Part shown: positions 10,904-19,827 of the stretch, piece after piece | Numbering within the stretch: the stretch's first letter is position 1 | Layout of the letters: each line of letters starts with the position of its first letter | Source: Metarhizobium sp964253915 | GTDB taxonomy: Bacteria > Pseudomonadota > Alphaproteobacteria > Rhizobiales > Rhizobiaceae | Assembly: GCF_964253915.1 (NCBI RefSeq) | Contig: NZ_CAXUSG020000020.1 | Location: 3,606 to 67,605, forward strand | Length of the DNA stretch: 64,000 nucleotides | Direction: 5' to 3' | The notes under the pieces: model-generated | Database searches by the model: none | The model's input: only the letters and a program-made list of their open reading frames with translations | Told to the model about the DNA's origin: nothing | Program-made: the position numbers and the translations under genes

Positions 10904-11824
10904 ATGCTGGACAAGACGGTGCGGCCGATGCCGACGGAGGAGGGCATTCTGGCTTTCCTCAAGCGTTGCGACGCTTTTTATCCGCCGGATGCGGTCAACG
11001 GCACGATCGAGCAGCAACGGGGCTGGTACGATGCGCTCTGCGCCGATTTTTCCCCGCCCTTGCCGGAAGGCCTGTCGAAGCGCGACGAAAGCCTCGGCGG
11101 TGTGACGGTCCGCCATTATACGCCGGCGCAGGTGCGCACCGAGACGCGGCTGCTTTACCTGCATGGCGGCGGTTTTGTCGTCGGATCGCTCGAAAGCCAT
11201 GATGCGATCTGCGCCGAGCTTTGCCACGGTGTCGGCGCACGGCTGACCGCCGTCGACTACCGGCTGGCACCGGAGCACGTGTGGCCTGCCCAGACCGACG
11301 ACTGTTACGCGGTCCTGAAACACCTGCTCGGCGAAGGGCTGCAGGTCGTGCTGGTCGGTGACAGCGCCGGCGGCAATCTTGCGGCAGGGCTGGTATTACG
11401 GGCGCGGGCGGACGGGCTTTCCGGCATCGTCGGCCAGGCACTGATCTATCCGGCGCTCGGCGGCGATCTCGTTTCCGGCTCCTACGAAGAGATGGCGGAG
11501 GCGCCCGGCCTGACGACGGCGGATGTGAAATATTACCGCGACATCCTCAAGGCACCGGCCGATGCCGAGGTTGCCCACCCCCTGCGCACGGCCTCAGTCG
11601 CCGGCCTTCCGCCAACCTACATCACCGTCGCGCATTTCGATCCGCTGCGCGACGACGGGGCGGATTATGCCGCACGGCTGGCAAAGGCGGGTGTGGAAGT
11701 GTGGTACCGCGACGAACCACAGATGGTGCATGCCTGGTTGCGGGCGCGGCACATGAGCGACGGTGCCAAGGCCGGTTTTCGTGCGCTGGTGGTTGCCGTC
11801 AGCCGCTTTGCCGGCACGCTCTGA
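10904..11824 (+). CDS. alpha/beta hydrolase, hormone-sensitive-lipase family
   Basis: A 306-residue esterase-type alpha/beta hydrolase. The oxyanion-hole motif HGGGF lies near residue 86 and the nucleophile elbow GDSAGG near 152, both diagnostic for the HSL (family IV) lipases. The acid is probably in HFDPLRDDG (about 244) and the catalytic His in MVHAWLR (about 276). Such enzymes hydrolyse short-chain carboxylic esters in the cytoplasm; the true substrate is unknown. No signal peptide. The preceding gap carries three octamers with 21-bp spacing that may regulate it. It converges with msrA. Confidence 0.88.
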   Translation: MLDKTVRPMPTEEGILAFLKRCDAFYPPDAVNGTIEQQRGWYDALCADFSPPLPEGLSKRDESLGGVTVRHYTPAQVRTETRLLYLHGGGFVVGSLESHDAICAELCHGVGARLTAVDYRLAPEHVWPAQTDDCYAVLKHLLGEGLQVVLVGDSAGGNLAAGLVLRARADGLSGIVGQALIYPALGGDLVSGSYEEMAEAPGLTTADVKYYRDILKAPADAEVAHPLRTASVAGLPPTYITVAHFDPLRDDGADYAARLAKAGVEVWYRDEPQMVHAWLRARHMSDGAKAGFRALVVAVSRFAGTL

Positions 11825-11845
11825 CGGTTTGGTTTTCCGTAACCG

Positions 11846-12541
11846 TCAGCCCTTGGCCTTCAACACGAGGACAGGCTCGCTGCGGAACGCGCCGGGAAAC
11901 AGCATCCGCAGGTTCTCGATCTTCGGCATGTCGTTGAAGAGGATGTAGGGGTAGGTCGGGTTGAGCGTCAGAAAATCCTGGTGATAGGTTTCGGCGGGGA
12001 AGAAGCCGCTGATATCGGTGACCTCGGTGACGATAGGCCCGGCGAAGACGTGGATGTTTTCAAGCTGGGCGATATAGGCCTTGGCGATCTTTTCCTGCTC
12101 GTCGTTCATCACGAACAAGGCCGAGCGATATTGCGTGCCGTGATCCGGCCCCTGGTAATTGAGCTGGGTCGGATTGTGGGCGACGGAAAAGAAGATCTGC
12201 AGCAACTGGCCGTAGCTCACCTTCGCCGGGTCGTAACTGACCTCGACGGCTTCCGCATGGCCCGTCGTGCCGGTGCTGACCATGCTGTAATCCGCATCCT
12301 CCTGCCGGCCACCGGAGTAGCCCGAGACTGCCGCGGTGACGCCGTTGACGTGCTGGAAAACACCCTGTACGCCCCAGAAACATCCACCGGCAAACACGGC
12401 CTTTTCCTGTCCGGCCGTTCGGGCCTCGTCGAGGACAGGCGGCGGGATGACGATGGCCTCTTCCGCGCCGATTGCCGGCACGCAGGACAACAGCACCGCG
12501 AGGGACGCTGCGGACAGGGCGAGGGATACGGGTCTGATCAT
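11846..12541 (-). CDS. msrA: exported peptide methionine-(S)-S-oxide reductase
   Basis: A 231-residue MsrA with an N-terminal signal peptide (hydrophobic to about residue 25, cleavage near AIGAEE), so the enzyme should repair oxidised methionine in the periplasm. The catalytic motif GGCFWG is at about residue 53, followed by the conserved GYSGG, GHAEAVEVSYDP, FFSVAHNPTQLNYQGPDHGTQYRS and the C-terminal FYPAE-type FFPAETYHQDF. No fused MsrB domain and no msrB in the window. The ATG at 12541 has a GAGGAGGCCGCC ribosome site; a longer upstream reading frame is not needed. Confidence 0.95.
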   Translation of the reverse strand: MIRPVSLALSAASLAVLLSCVPAIGAEEAIVIPPPVLDEARTAGQEKAVFAGGCFWGVQGVFQHVNGVTAAVSGYSGGRQEDADYSMVSTGTTGHAEAVEVSYDPAKVSYGQLLQIFFSVAHNPTQLNYQGPDHGTQYRSALFVMNDEQEKIAKAYIAQLENIHVFAGPIVTEVTDISGFFPAETYHQDFLTLNPTYPYILFNDMPKIENLRMLFPGAFRSEPVLVLKAKG

Positions 12542-12669
12542 GGCGGCCTCCTCATTTGCGCCGAAACTCCCGCATCGTTCGTCATCGGTCAAATCGCAAC
12601 GCCGTGATACACGTGCATGTGAGGACCGTTTGCCGGCGCGCCGCGCTTCATCTGTTCGAAAGGGAAAAT

Positions 12670-13074
12670 ATGGCTGCCGTGACCGATCTTGCGACATTGC
12701 TGGCGACGATGGACCCGGTGCTGCAGGAGGGGGAGTTTGCCTTCTGCACGCTGTCGGAAGAGGCGTTTGCGGCCTGCCAGCCGCTGCGGCCGCTCGGGCT
12801 GTTTCGCGAGGTCGAGGGTGTGACGGTGATCCTGCCGGTCGAGGTTGCGCGGGAACGGGGACTTGCGATCGGCACACCGATGCGCTGGATCACCCTCAAC
12901 GTCCATTCGGCGCTGGAGGCGGTCGGCCTGACCGCCGCCTTTTCCGCGGCACTGACACAAGAAGGCATCAGCGCCAATGTGGTCGCGGGGTATTATCACG
13001 ACCACATCTTCATCCCGGCGGCGGATGCCGAGCGGGCGGTTATGGCGCTGAAAGCGCTGTCGGCGGCTACATGA
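12670..13074 (+). CDS. ACT-domain-containing protein
   Basis: A 134-residue protein resembling the stand-alone ACT-like family (COG3602 type): LEEGEFAF-like opening (VLQEGEFAFCTL), a VEGVTVILPVEVAR strand region, then WITLNVHSALEAVGLTAAFSAAL and the terminal GYYHDHIFIPAADAERAVMAL. ACT modules usually bind amino acids and regulate enzymes; the ligand is not known here. AGGGAAA precedes the ATG. Its 3' end overlaps the convergent CocE-type hydrolase by eight bases. Confidence 0.8.
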   Translation: MAAVTDLATLLATMDPVLQEGEFAFCTLSEEAFAACQPLRPLGLFREVEGVTVILPVEVARERGLAIGTPMRWITLNVHSALEAVGLTAAFSAALTQEGISANVVAGYYHDHIFIPAADAERAVMALKALSAAT

Positions 13075-15067
13075 AGTCGCGCCGAATGCGTTTCTCGAAG
13101 GTCTTTTCGAAGATCTGGGTCTCCTCTTCATAGGCCTTCACGTCGCCGCTGATCAGCCATTCGGTGGCGGTGCAGGCGATGCGGGCAGTCGAGATGGTGC
13201 GCACGAACCAGTTCGGTCGCCGCATGTCGCAGGTCCAGGTCGAAAGCCCGGTCATCGACAAGGGATCATCCGGGCTGATCGACCACAGTTCTTCGCGCAA
13301 CTGCCGCGTGGCGAGACCATTGCCGGGGTGCTCGAAAAGGCCGGTGTCTTCATGGATGCGATATTCGGTACGGTTTTCCGTGAGATTGCGGGTGACGCTG
13401 CGCTGCGTCGCTCCCGGGGCATGCTCGATATATTTCGGCAGCGGATCGGGATTGTCCGGTTCCTTCACGGTTATCTTTTCGTGGCCGCCGAGTTTCGGAA
13501 GGGCGAAACCGAGCGAGGCCATGTCGATAGTGACGCCCGGGTCGCTGGGCGGCGGCAGGATCATCGGCCAGTAGGACGTCGAGATCGACAGGCGGATGCG
13601 ATGGCCCTTGCGGAAGCGGTAGCCGCAGGCATCGAGCTCGATGCGGATCAAGACCTTCTCGCCCTTGGGCACGGCCTTCGGCTCGGCATAGCTGTCGCGA
13701 TGGGCGAGGTTGAGGACGCCGAAGGAAACGCGTGTCGCCGTGCCATCGGGATGGACGTCGACGAGGCGGGCGCAAAGATTGGCCCAGTCGGCATCGCAGG
13801 AAACGCTCATCGCCAGCACCGGCCGGCCGAGAACATCGAGATCGGCCTCCAGCACCTCGCCTTCGACGACGAGCGAGCCGGCATCGTCGCCACGCTGGTC
13901 GATGGCCATTTCGACATCGGGTTTCAGGGTGAAGTATTCGCCTGATGCCGTGCCGGTATCGAGTGGTGAGCGGATGTAGCGGTCATGATCGTGGGCGCCG
14001 GGGATGGGGTTGCCGGGGATCAGCATGCCGAACTGGTCGGCGTAAAAATTCATCATGTCAGGCGCCTGCCAGCGATCCTTACCGATCCAGAAGCCCGGAT
14101 CGAAATCGCGGCGCGGGGCAGGGCGGATGCTGTCGAGAATATAGGCGCGCATTTGCGGCAGGGTGTCGATGCCGTTTTCCTCGCCGCGCAGCCAGCGGTT
14201 CCACCAGGCGATGGCTTCACCGGTGAAATCGGCGCGTGGTTTCGGCCAGGCAAAATGCGGATATTTGTGTACCCAGGGGCCGATCAGCGCCTTGGCCTTG
14301 TCGCCAAGACCCTCGATGGCGCGGATCGGCGTGTTGCGATAACCGTCGGCCCAGCCGGCGATGACCATGGCCGGCACGGTGACGTCGTCGAAATTCTCAC
14401 CGATCGAGCCGTGTTTCCAGAATTCGTCGCGACGTTGGTGGGTGAGCCATTCCTCCAGGAAAAAGGGTTCGTTTTCCAGCCGCTCCAGCCACATCTCCTT
14501 CCAGCGGTTGCCGCTCAGTTCCGGATCCGGCGAGCGCGACTGGTAGGCGAGCATGGTCGCTGCCCAGGAAAGCTGCGCGGAAAGATGCGTGCCGTTCTTG
14601 TAGTGGATGTCGTCGTTATAGCGGTCGACGGTGGAGGCGATGGAGATCACCGCCTTCAGCGCCGGCGGGCGGAGCGCTGCGACCTGCAGGCAGTTGAAGC
14701 CGCCCCAGGAAATGCCCATCATGCCGACCGAGCCGTTCGACCAGGGCTGGGCGGCGATCCAGGCGATCAGCTCGCAGGCATTCGCCAGTTCCAGCGGCGT
14801 GTATTCGCCGTCGATGACGCCGTCCGATTCACCCGAGCCGCGGATATCGACACGCACACCGGCGATGCCGGCGGCGGCGAAGACCGGATAGGTGGATTCG
14901 TCGCGCAGGCAGGTTCCGTCGCGCTTGCGGTAGGGCAGGAATTCGAAAACGGCGGGCACCGGGTCTTGACCGGCGCCGTCAGGCATCCAGATACGGGCGG
15001 AGAGCCGCGTGCCGTCCTTCAGCGTGATCCATTCGTTCTCAAGCACGGTGAAGCTGCATTCGGTCAT
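13067..15067 (-). CDS. CocE/NonD family hydrolase
   Basis: A 666-residue serine hydrolase of the X-Pro dipeptidyl-peptidase/cocaine-esterase type. The alpha/beta core has RIWMPDG, VFEFLPYRKRDGT (oxyanion region), the VRGSG-type VDIRGSGES, and the nucleophile elbow GISWGG (Ser about 119). Acid and histidine are likely in AGWADGYRNTP and WVHKYPHFAWP. The second half is the jelly-roll PepX C-terminal domain (LVVEGEVLEADLDV onward). No signal peptide, so it is probably a cytoplasmic esterase or amidase of unknown substrate. The start is uncertain: ATGs at 15067 and 15079 both lack a good ribosome site. Confidence 0.87.
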   Translation of the reverse strand: MTECSFTVLENEWITLKDGTRLSARIWMPDGAGQDPVPAVFEFLPYRKRDGTCLRDESTYPVFAAAGIAGVRVDIRGSGESDGVIDGEYTPLELANACELIAWIAAQPWSNGSVGMMGISWGGFNCLQVAALRPPALKAVISIASTVDRYNDDIHYKNGTHLSAQLSWAATMLAYQSRSPDPELSGNRWKEMWLERLENEPFFLEEWLTHQRRDEFWKHGSIGENFDDVTVPAMVIAGWADGYRNTPIRAIEGLGDKAKALIGPWVHKYPHFAWPKPRADFTGEAIAWWNRWLRGEENGIDTLPQMRAYILDSIRPAPRRDFDPGFWIGKDRWQAPDMMNFYADQFGMLIPGNPIPGAHDHDRYIRSPLDTGTASGEYFTLKPDVEMAIDQRGDDAGSLVVEGEVLEADLDVLGRPVLAMSVSCDADWANLCARLVDVHPDGTATRVSFGVLNLAHRDSYAEPKAVPKGEKVLIRIELDACGYRFRKGHRIRLSISTSYWPMILPPPSDPGVTIDMASLGFALPKLGGHEKITVKEPDNPDPLPKYIEHAPGATQRSVTRNLTENRTEYRIHEDTGLFEHPGNGLATRQLREELWSISPDDPLSMTGLSTWTCDMRRPNWFVRTISTARIACTATEWLISGDVKAYEEETQIFEKTFEKRIRRDFM

Positions 15068-15141
15068 GGTCGTGTCCATTTCGGGCAATAGAGGTATGGT
15101 GGCTCGAATGAGCGCCGGGTTTTGAAAGCGGAGGGAATATG

Positions 15142-15480
15142 ATGCGGAAATTGGCGGTTTTGGCGGCGGCGATGTCGATGGCAATGTTGACGCCCGTCTG
15201 GGCGGAGGATGCCCCGGCTCCCATCCCCGCCTGCGCCATGAGCGGGGCGACGAGCGTGATGTTCAACGGCAAACCCGCCTTGCGGCTGAGCGACGTCATC
15301 AATTGCCCGCCGGAGAGTTACCAGATCGTCCAGAGCGTTATGATCGAAGGCCAGCCAATGGTGCAATTCAAGCCGAGCACCGGCGAGAAGGGCAATTGCA
15401 CCGTCAAGCCGAGCAACGACATCACCGTCGAAGACAAGGCGTCGCAGGGGCTTGGCGACGTGACCTGCACGACGAATTGA
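15142..15480 (+). CDS. exported PAAR-like small protein
   Basis: A 112-residue protein with a signal peptide (MRKLAVLAAAMSMAM core, cleavage near VWAEDA). The mature part contains two short repeats reminiscent of PAAR-type beta repeats: SVMFNGKPALRLSDVINCP and, 24 residues later, VMIEGQPMVQFKPSTG, with four cysteines overall (CAMSG, INCP, GNCTV, VTCTT). PAAR proteins normally cap type VI spikes and lack a Sec signal; no type VI gene is near. I therefore read it as a periplasmic protein with a PAAR-like fold and unknown role. ATGATG at 15139/15142; spacing from GAGGGA favours the second. Confidence 0.65.
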   Translation: MRKLAVLAAAMSMAMLTPVWAEDAPAPIPACAMSGATSVMFNGKPALRLSDVINCPPESYQIVQSVMIEGQPMVQFKPSTGEKGNCTVKPSNDITVEDKASQGLGDVTCTTN

Positions 15481-15524
15481 GCTGCACGGCCTCTCCATTT
15501 TCTGCCTGTGCGCCATCCGTTGCC

Positions 15525-15971
15525 TCAGTCGGAAGGCAGTTGATCGTGGGGGTCGATGAACGCCACGTCCATCAGCATGAAATGACGCGCGTTTCTGCTG
15601 ACGACGGTCAATTCGTGCTGTTGCGCCGTCGCGGCGATGGCGGCGTCTTCGAAGCCGGGATTGCCGCCGCGCCCGACAGCCTGGTCGAGCAATCGGCCGG
15701 CAGTCTTGGCGATCGGTACGTCGACCGGGATGATGCGCTCACCATAGAGATAGATGATCAGATCGAGCCAGCGGGCCAACCCCTCCGCCTTGCGGACTGC
15801 TCCTGTTCTTTCGGCCTTGGCAATGCCGTTTTCGATTTCGGCGACCGTGATCGACGACAGGAATATGGCCGCGGAAGCGCGGTCGAGCCATTGCTTGACC
15901 CGCATCTGCTGTGGGTCGTTCGCCCGCGCCGGGGCCGTCACCGACAGTACGTTGGTATCCAGAAGATACAT
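15525..15971 (-). CDS. PIN-domain toxin (VapC/FitB type)
   Basis: A 148-residue PIN-domain ribonuclease. The acidic active-site positions are visible: LLDTNVLS (first Asp, about residue 5), SSITVAEIENGI (Glu, about 45), and GFEDAAIAATAQQH (Asp, about 104) with the final VSRNARHF. The spread of motifs is nearest the FitB/VapC group that cleaves tRNA or rRNA. Its start overlaps the antitoxin stop by one base (TGATG), so translation is coupled. It converges on the PAAR-like gene. Confidence 0.9.
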   Translation of the reverse strand: MYLLDTNVLSVTAPARANDPQQMRVKQWLDRASAAIFLSSITVAEIENGIAKAERTGAVRKAEGLARWLDLIIYLYGERIIPVDVPIAKTAGRLLDQAVGRGGNPGFEDAAIAATAQQHELTVVSRNARHFMLMDVAFIDPHDQLPSD

Positions 15972-16216
15972 CAGAAATGGTTGTCGCTGGTGGCACGCGC
16001 CGGCTGACGCTCTGGAAGGTCGTCCTCTTCCAGCGGCGCATTGGCGAGCAGCCATCCAAAAGACGGCACTTTTTTCAGTTTTTCGTATTCTTCATACGAG
16101 ATGACCACGGCCGTGCGCTGTCCGTGTCGCGTGATGATCGCCGCCTTGCCTTTGACGGCATCATCGACCACGGCGGAAAGAGTGGCCTTCGCGTCCTTTA
16201 GCTGAATTTCTCTCAT
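15971..16216 (-). CDS. Phd/YefM-family antitoxin
   Basis: An 81-residue antitoxin with the Phd/YefM N-terminal DNA-binding fold: MREIQLKDAKATLSAVVDDAVKGKAAIITRHG, then TAVVISYEEYEKL. The C-terminal third (SFGWLLANAPLEEDDLPER) is acidic and probably wraps the PIN toxin encoded immediately downstream. The ATG at 16216 is chosen because the fold begins there; ten further codons upstream are open but unlikely. A short inverted repeat upstream may be its autoregulatory operator. Confidence 0.88.
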   Translation of the reverse strand: MREIQLKDAKATLSAVVDDAVKGKAAIITRHGQRTAVVISYEEYEKLKKVPSFGWLLANAPLEEDDLPERQPARATSDNHF

Positions 16217-16229
16217 GCTAAATCCTTCG

Positions 16230-16246
16230 ATGACTACTATGGTCAT
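16230..16246 (-). promoter_or_regulatory. putative toxin-antitoxin operator
   Basis: ATGAC and GTCAT form an inverted repeat with a seven-base spacer, 13 bases upstream of the antitoxin start, next to an AT-rich ATATATAC stretch that could be the -10 region. Position and symmetry fit autoregulation by a Phd-type antitoxin. Confidence 0.4.
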
Positions 16247-16270
16247 ATATACGACTTTGGTATTCGAACG

Positions 16271-17902
16271 TCAATTTCCGGCGCTCTCCATGCGCCGCGT
16301 TGCCAGCACCCGCTCCAACCAGCCGATTTCCATCTCCGGCACCGATTTCAGAAGCAGGTCGGTGTAGTCGTCGAAGGGCGGCGAGAGCACGGTGCGTTTC
16401 GGCCCGAAGCGCACCAGCTTGCCGCGATGCATGACGGCGACGGAATCGGCAATCGCCCGGACGATGGCGATGTCGTGGGTGATGAAGACGTAGGAGAGCT
16501 GGCTCTCGGCTTGCAGTCGCATCAAAAGTTTCAGGATGCCTTCCGCCACCAGCGGGTCGAGCGCCGAGGTCGGTTCGTCGCAGAGGATGAGTTCCGGCTT
16601 GGCGGCCAGCGCCCGGGCGATGGCGACGCGCTGCTTCTGGCCGCCCGACAGTTCGGCCGGATAGCGATCGACGAAGCCGGAGGCCATCTCGATCTGCTCC
16701 AGCAACTCCTTGACGCGGGCCGTCTTTGCCGCGCCACGCAGACCGTAATAGAAGGTCAACGGCCGGCCGATGATGTCGCGCACCGTCTGGCGCGGGTTCA
16801 TCGCCGTATCAGCCATCTGGTAGATCAGCTGGATGCGACGCAGGTCGTCGCGCGAGCGGCCGGAGAGGGCCGAAGACATCGGCTTGCCATCGAAGGTGAC
16901 GGTGCCGGCAAGCGGCGGCAGAAGGCCGGTGATGACGCGGGCGAGCGTCGACTTGCCGGAGCCGGATTCGCCGACGACGGCCAGCGTCTGGCCCTTCGGC
17001 AGATGCAGCGAGACGTCGTGCAGCACCTTGAAACCGTTGGGATAACCGGCCGTGACGTTATCGACCTTCAAGAGCGTACCGGATTGGTCCTGCGCTTCCT
17101 CCTTGCCGGTCTGGCGGACATTGACGAGGGCGCGGGTATAATCCTGGCGCGGTTCCTCGATGATCTGTTTCGCCGTGCCGTATTCCACCGTCTTGCCATG
17201 GCGCAGCACCATGATGTCGTCGGAGATCTGCGCGACGACGGCGAGGTCGTGGGTGATGTAGAGAGCGGCGGTATCGGTTTCTTCGATGGCGTGCTTGATG
17301 GCCGCCAGCACGTCGATCTGGGTGGTGACGTCGAGCGCCGTGGTCGGCTCGTCGAAGACGATCAGCGCCGGGTTGGAGCAAAGCGCCATCGCCGTCATGG
17401 CACGTTGCAACTGGCCGCCGGAGACCTGATGCGGAAACCGGTCACCGAACCCTTCCGGATTGGGCAGGCCGAGGACGCGGAACAGATAGAGCGCTCGTTC
17501 GCGCGCCTTCTCCTTGGTCATCAGGCCGTGTTTGACGGTGGCCTCGATCACCTGGTCTCCCAGCTTGTGGGCCGGGTTGAAGGCAGCCGCGGCCGATTGC
17601 GCCACGTAGCAGACACGGGCGCCACGCACCGTGCGGATGCCGCCCTTGCCCATCGCCAGGATATTCTGGCCGTCGAGCAGCACTTCGCCGCCGGTGATTT
17701 CGGCGCCGCCGCGGCCATAAGCGAGGGCGGACAGGCCGATGGTCGACTTGCCGGCGCCAGATTCGCCGATGAGGCCGAGCACCTTGCCCTTCTGCAGGTC
17801 GAGCGAGACGCCATCGACGATGGTCACCCGTTTCGGCGGTTCGCCGGGCGGATAGCTGGTCGCCTCGATTTTCAGGTTGCGGATCGACAGAAGCTCAGGC
17901 AT
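16271..17902 (-). CDS. dual ATPase of a peptide-type ABC importer
   Basis: A 543-residue protein with two complete ABC ATPase halves (DppD-DppF type fused). First half: Walker A GESGAGKST (about residue 47), signature SGGQLQRAM, Walker B IVFDEPTTALD. Second half: Walker A GESGSGKST (about 315), signature SGGQKQRVAIARAL, Walker B LILCDEPTSALD, H-loop FITHDIA. It powers the permeases encoded just upstream, overlapping the first by eight bases. The substrate is unknown. The system lies downstream of, and in the same direction as, the gamma-butyrobetaine/carnitine genes, which makes a quaternary-amine-related or peptide substrate possible. Confidence 0.93.
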   Translation of the reverse strand: MPELLSIRNLKIEATSYPPGEPPKRVTIVDGVSLDLQKGKVLGLIGESGAGKSTIGLSALAYGRGGAEITGGEVLLDGQNILAMGKGGIRTVRGARVCYVAQSAAAAFNPAHKLGDQVIEATVKHGLMTKEKARERALYLFRVLGLPNPEGFGDRFPHQVSGGQLQRAMTAMALCSNPALIVFDEPTTALDVTTQIDVLAAIKHAIEETDTAALYITHDLAVVAQISDDIMVLRHGKTVEYGTAKQIIEEPRQDYTRALVNVRQTGKEEAQDQSGTLLKVDNVTAGYPNGFKVLHDVSLHLPKGQTLAVVGESGSGKSTLARVITGLLPPLAGTVTFDGKPMSSALSGRSRDDLRRIQLIYQMADTAMNPRQTVRDIIGRPLTFYYGLRGAAKTARVKELLEQIEMASGFVDRYPAELSGGQKQRVAIARALAAKPELILCDEPTSALDPLVAEGILKLLMRLQAESQLSYVFITHDIAIVRAIADSVAVMHRGKLVRFGPKRTVLSPPFDDYTDLLLKSVPEMEIGWLERVLATRRMESAGN

Positions 17903-18722
17903 CGCCGCGCCCTCCCTTGAGGCTGGAAGTCCGTTTCAAAAGCCAGTCGACGACGAGATTGACGCAGACGGCGAGCGCCGCGATCGCCCCGCCGGGCACG
18001 AGCGCCGCCGGGATGCCGAAGATGATGCCGTCCTTGTTGTCCTTGACCATGCCGCCCCAGTCGGCGGCCGGCGGCTGGATGCCGAGGCCGAGGAAGGAGA
18101 GAGTGGAGAGAAACAGGATCGAGAAGGCGAAGCGCAGGCCGAATTCGGCCAAGAGGGGCGACAGCGTATTCGGCAGGATTTCGCGGAAGATGATCCAGAG
18201 CCGCCCTTCGCCACGCAGCTTGGCGGCCTCGACGAATTCCATGACGGCGACATCGAGCGCCACGGCGCGGCCGAGGCGATAGACGCGGGTACTATCGAGC
18301 ACCGCCATGACGAGGATCAGGATCAGCAGGCTCTGCGGCAGCACCGCCAGCACCACCAATGCGAAGATCAGCGTCGGGATCGACATCATCAGATCGTTGA
18401 AACGCGAGAAGACGGTGTCGATGATGCCGCGGGAAACGGCAGCGGTGAAGGAGAGGAGGATGCCGAGAGAAAACGAAATGATCGTCGCGGCGAGCGCCAC
18501 GAAGAGTGTCGTGCGCGCCCCGTAGATGACGCGGGAGAGCAGGTCGCGGCCGAGATTGTCGGTGCCGAGGAGGTAGATGTCCCCCATCGGCTCCCAGACG
18601 CCGGCGACGATCTCGCCTTCGCCGTAAGGCGCAATCCAGGGCGCGAAAATCGCGAAGATGAAGGCCAGCGCGATGCCGGCAATGCCGATCCAGGCAGTGA
18701 TGGGAATATCGCGCAATCTCAT
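17895..18722 (-). CDS. ABC permease, DppC type
   Basis: A 275-residue inner-membrane permease with the DppC/OppC pattern: one N-terminal helix, a periplasmic loop with GTDNLGRDLLSRVIYGARTTL (the OppC hallmark), and five further helices. The coupling EAA-type loop is EFVEAAKLRGEGRLWIIFREILPN (about 148-171). The start at 18722 (MRLRDIPI) overlaps the stop of the upstream DppB-type permease by four bases (ATGA), so both are translated together. Confidence 0.92.
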   Translation of the reverse strand: MRLRDIPITAWIGIAGIALAFIFAIFAPWIAPYGEGEIVAGVWEPMGDIYLLGTDNLGRDLLSRVIYGARTTLFVALAATIISFSLGILLSFTAAVSRGIIDTVFSRFNDLMMSIPTLIFALVVLAVLPQSLLILILVMAVLDSTRVYRLGRAVALDVAVMEFVEAAKLRGEGRLWIIFREILPNTLSPLLAEFGLRFAFSILFLSTLSFLGLGIQPPAADWGGMVKDNKDGIIFGIPAALVPGGAIAALAVCVNLVVDWLLKRTSSLKGGRGDA

Positions 18723-19726
18723 CTCGGGTGCCTCAGTCTGGGATTGGCGACGATGGCGATGATATCGGCCAGCATGTTGAGCAGGATGTAGAAGGCGGCG
18801 AAGATCAGGCCGCAAGCCTGCACCACCGGCATGTCACGCACCGTCACTGCGTCCACCATGTATTGCCCCATGCCGGGATAGACGAAGACAACTTCGACCA
18901 CCACGACACCGACGACGAGATAGGCGAGGTTGAGCGCCACGACGTTGACGATCGGCGCGATGGCATTCGGGGCGGCGTGCTTGACGATGGCACGGAAGGC
19001 ACCGAGGCCCTTGAGTTCCGCCGTCTCCATATAGGCCGACGACATCACCGACAGGATTGCCGCCCGGGTCATGCGCATCATGTGGGCGAGGACCACGAGC
19101 ACCAGTGTCGCCGCCGGCAGCGCGATGGCTTTCAGCCTGTCGAGGAAACCCATGCCTTCGAAGACGGTCGAGGGGAAGGTGGCGAGGCCGAGATTGACGG
19201 CGAAGAACAGGATCAGCAGGTAGCCGATGAAGAATTCCGGCAGCGAAATCGCCGCCAGCGAGATGACGTTGATGATCTTGTCCGGAATACGGTTGCGGAA
19301 ATGCACCGCCACCATGCCGAGGATAATCGCCAGCGGCACCGAGACCAGCGCGGCGAAAAAGGCGAGGAACAGCGAATTGCCGAGCCGGTTGCCGATCTGC
19401 TCGCTCACCGAGTTGCGGCTCGCCCACGACGTGCCGAAATCGCCCTGCAGGGCGTTGCCGAGCCACTCGAAATAGCGGGTCGTCACCGGCCGGTCGAGGC
19501 CGAGCTGGCTGCGGATGTTTTCGACCGCCTGCGGCGTTGCCGACTGGCCGAGATAGGTTGTGGCGAAGTCGCCGGGCAGCGCTTCGACGCCGGCGAAGAT
19601 AAGCACGGAAACGGCAAGCAGAAGCACGCCGCTCAACCCCAGGCGCTGAAGGATCAGCGCCAGAAGCGGATAACGCTCCCGGAATTTCCGCGCAGGCAAG
19701 CCGCTGGGCTCTGACGTCATGGTCAT
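18719..19726 (-). CDS. ABC permease, DppB type
   Basis: A 335-residue permease with the DppB/OppB architecture: N-terminal helix, periplasmic segment with LGLDRPVTTRYFEWL and GDFGTSW (hallmarks of the family), then five helices and the coupling loop YMETAELKGLGAFRAIVKHAAPNA. The first about 25 residues are a polar extension before the usual start region. It forms the translocation pore with the DppC-type partner. Upstream, a strong 12-bp hairpin separates it from the binding-protein gene. Confidence 0.92.
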   Translation of the reverse strand: MTMTSEPSGLPARKFRERYPLLALILQRLGLSGVLLLAVSVLIFAGVEALPGDFATTYLGQSATPQAVENIRSQLGLDRPVTTRYFEWLGNALQGDFGTSWASRNSVSEQIGNRLGNSLFLAFFAALVSVPLAIILGMVAVHFRNRIPDKIINVISLAAISLPEFFIGYLLILFFAVNLGLATFPSTVFEGMGFLDRLKAIALPAATLVLVVLAHMMRMTRAAILSVMSSAYMETAELKGLGAFRAIVKHAAPNAIAPIVNVVALNLAYLVVGVVVVEVVFVYPGMGQYMVDAVTVRDMPVVQACGLIFAAFYILLNMLADIIAIVANPRLRHPR

Positions 19727-19761
19727 GGGCGGATCACTCGCTCTGAAAGAAAACCGAAGAT

Positions 19762-19788
19762 CGTCTGCGGAGAGGTTCTCCGCAGACG
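19762..19788 (-). other. strong intercistronic hairpin after the binding-protein gene
   Basis: CGTCTGCGGAGA and its exact complement form a 12-bp stem with a three-base loop in the 101-base gap between the binding-protein stop and the first permease. There is no U-run. Such hairpins commonly protect the 3' end of binding-protein mRNA and lower permease expression. Confidence 0.7.
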
Positions 19789-19827
19789 TGTTCCTGGTGT
19801 TGCGGGCCCTGGCAGCCCGCTTTCAGA

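Noticed and set aside
9487..10962. 491-codon minus-strand frame opposite the GGDEF gene
   Set aside because: Overlaps the conserved GGDEF domain on the other strand and lacks a ribosome site or recognisable domain.
15142..15480. Type VI secretion tip or effector locus
   Set aside because: Only a weak PAAR-like pattern is present, with a Sec signal peptide and no vgrG, hcp or tss genes in the window.
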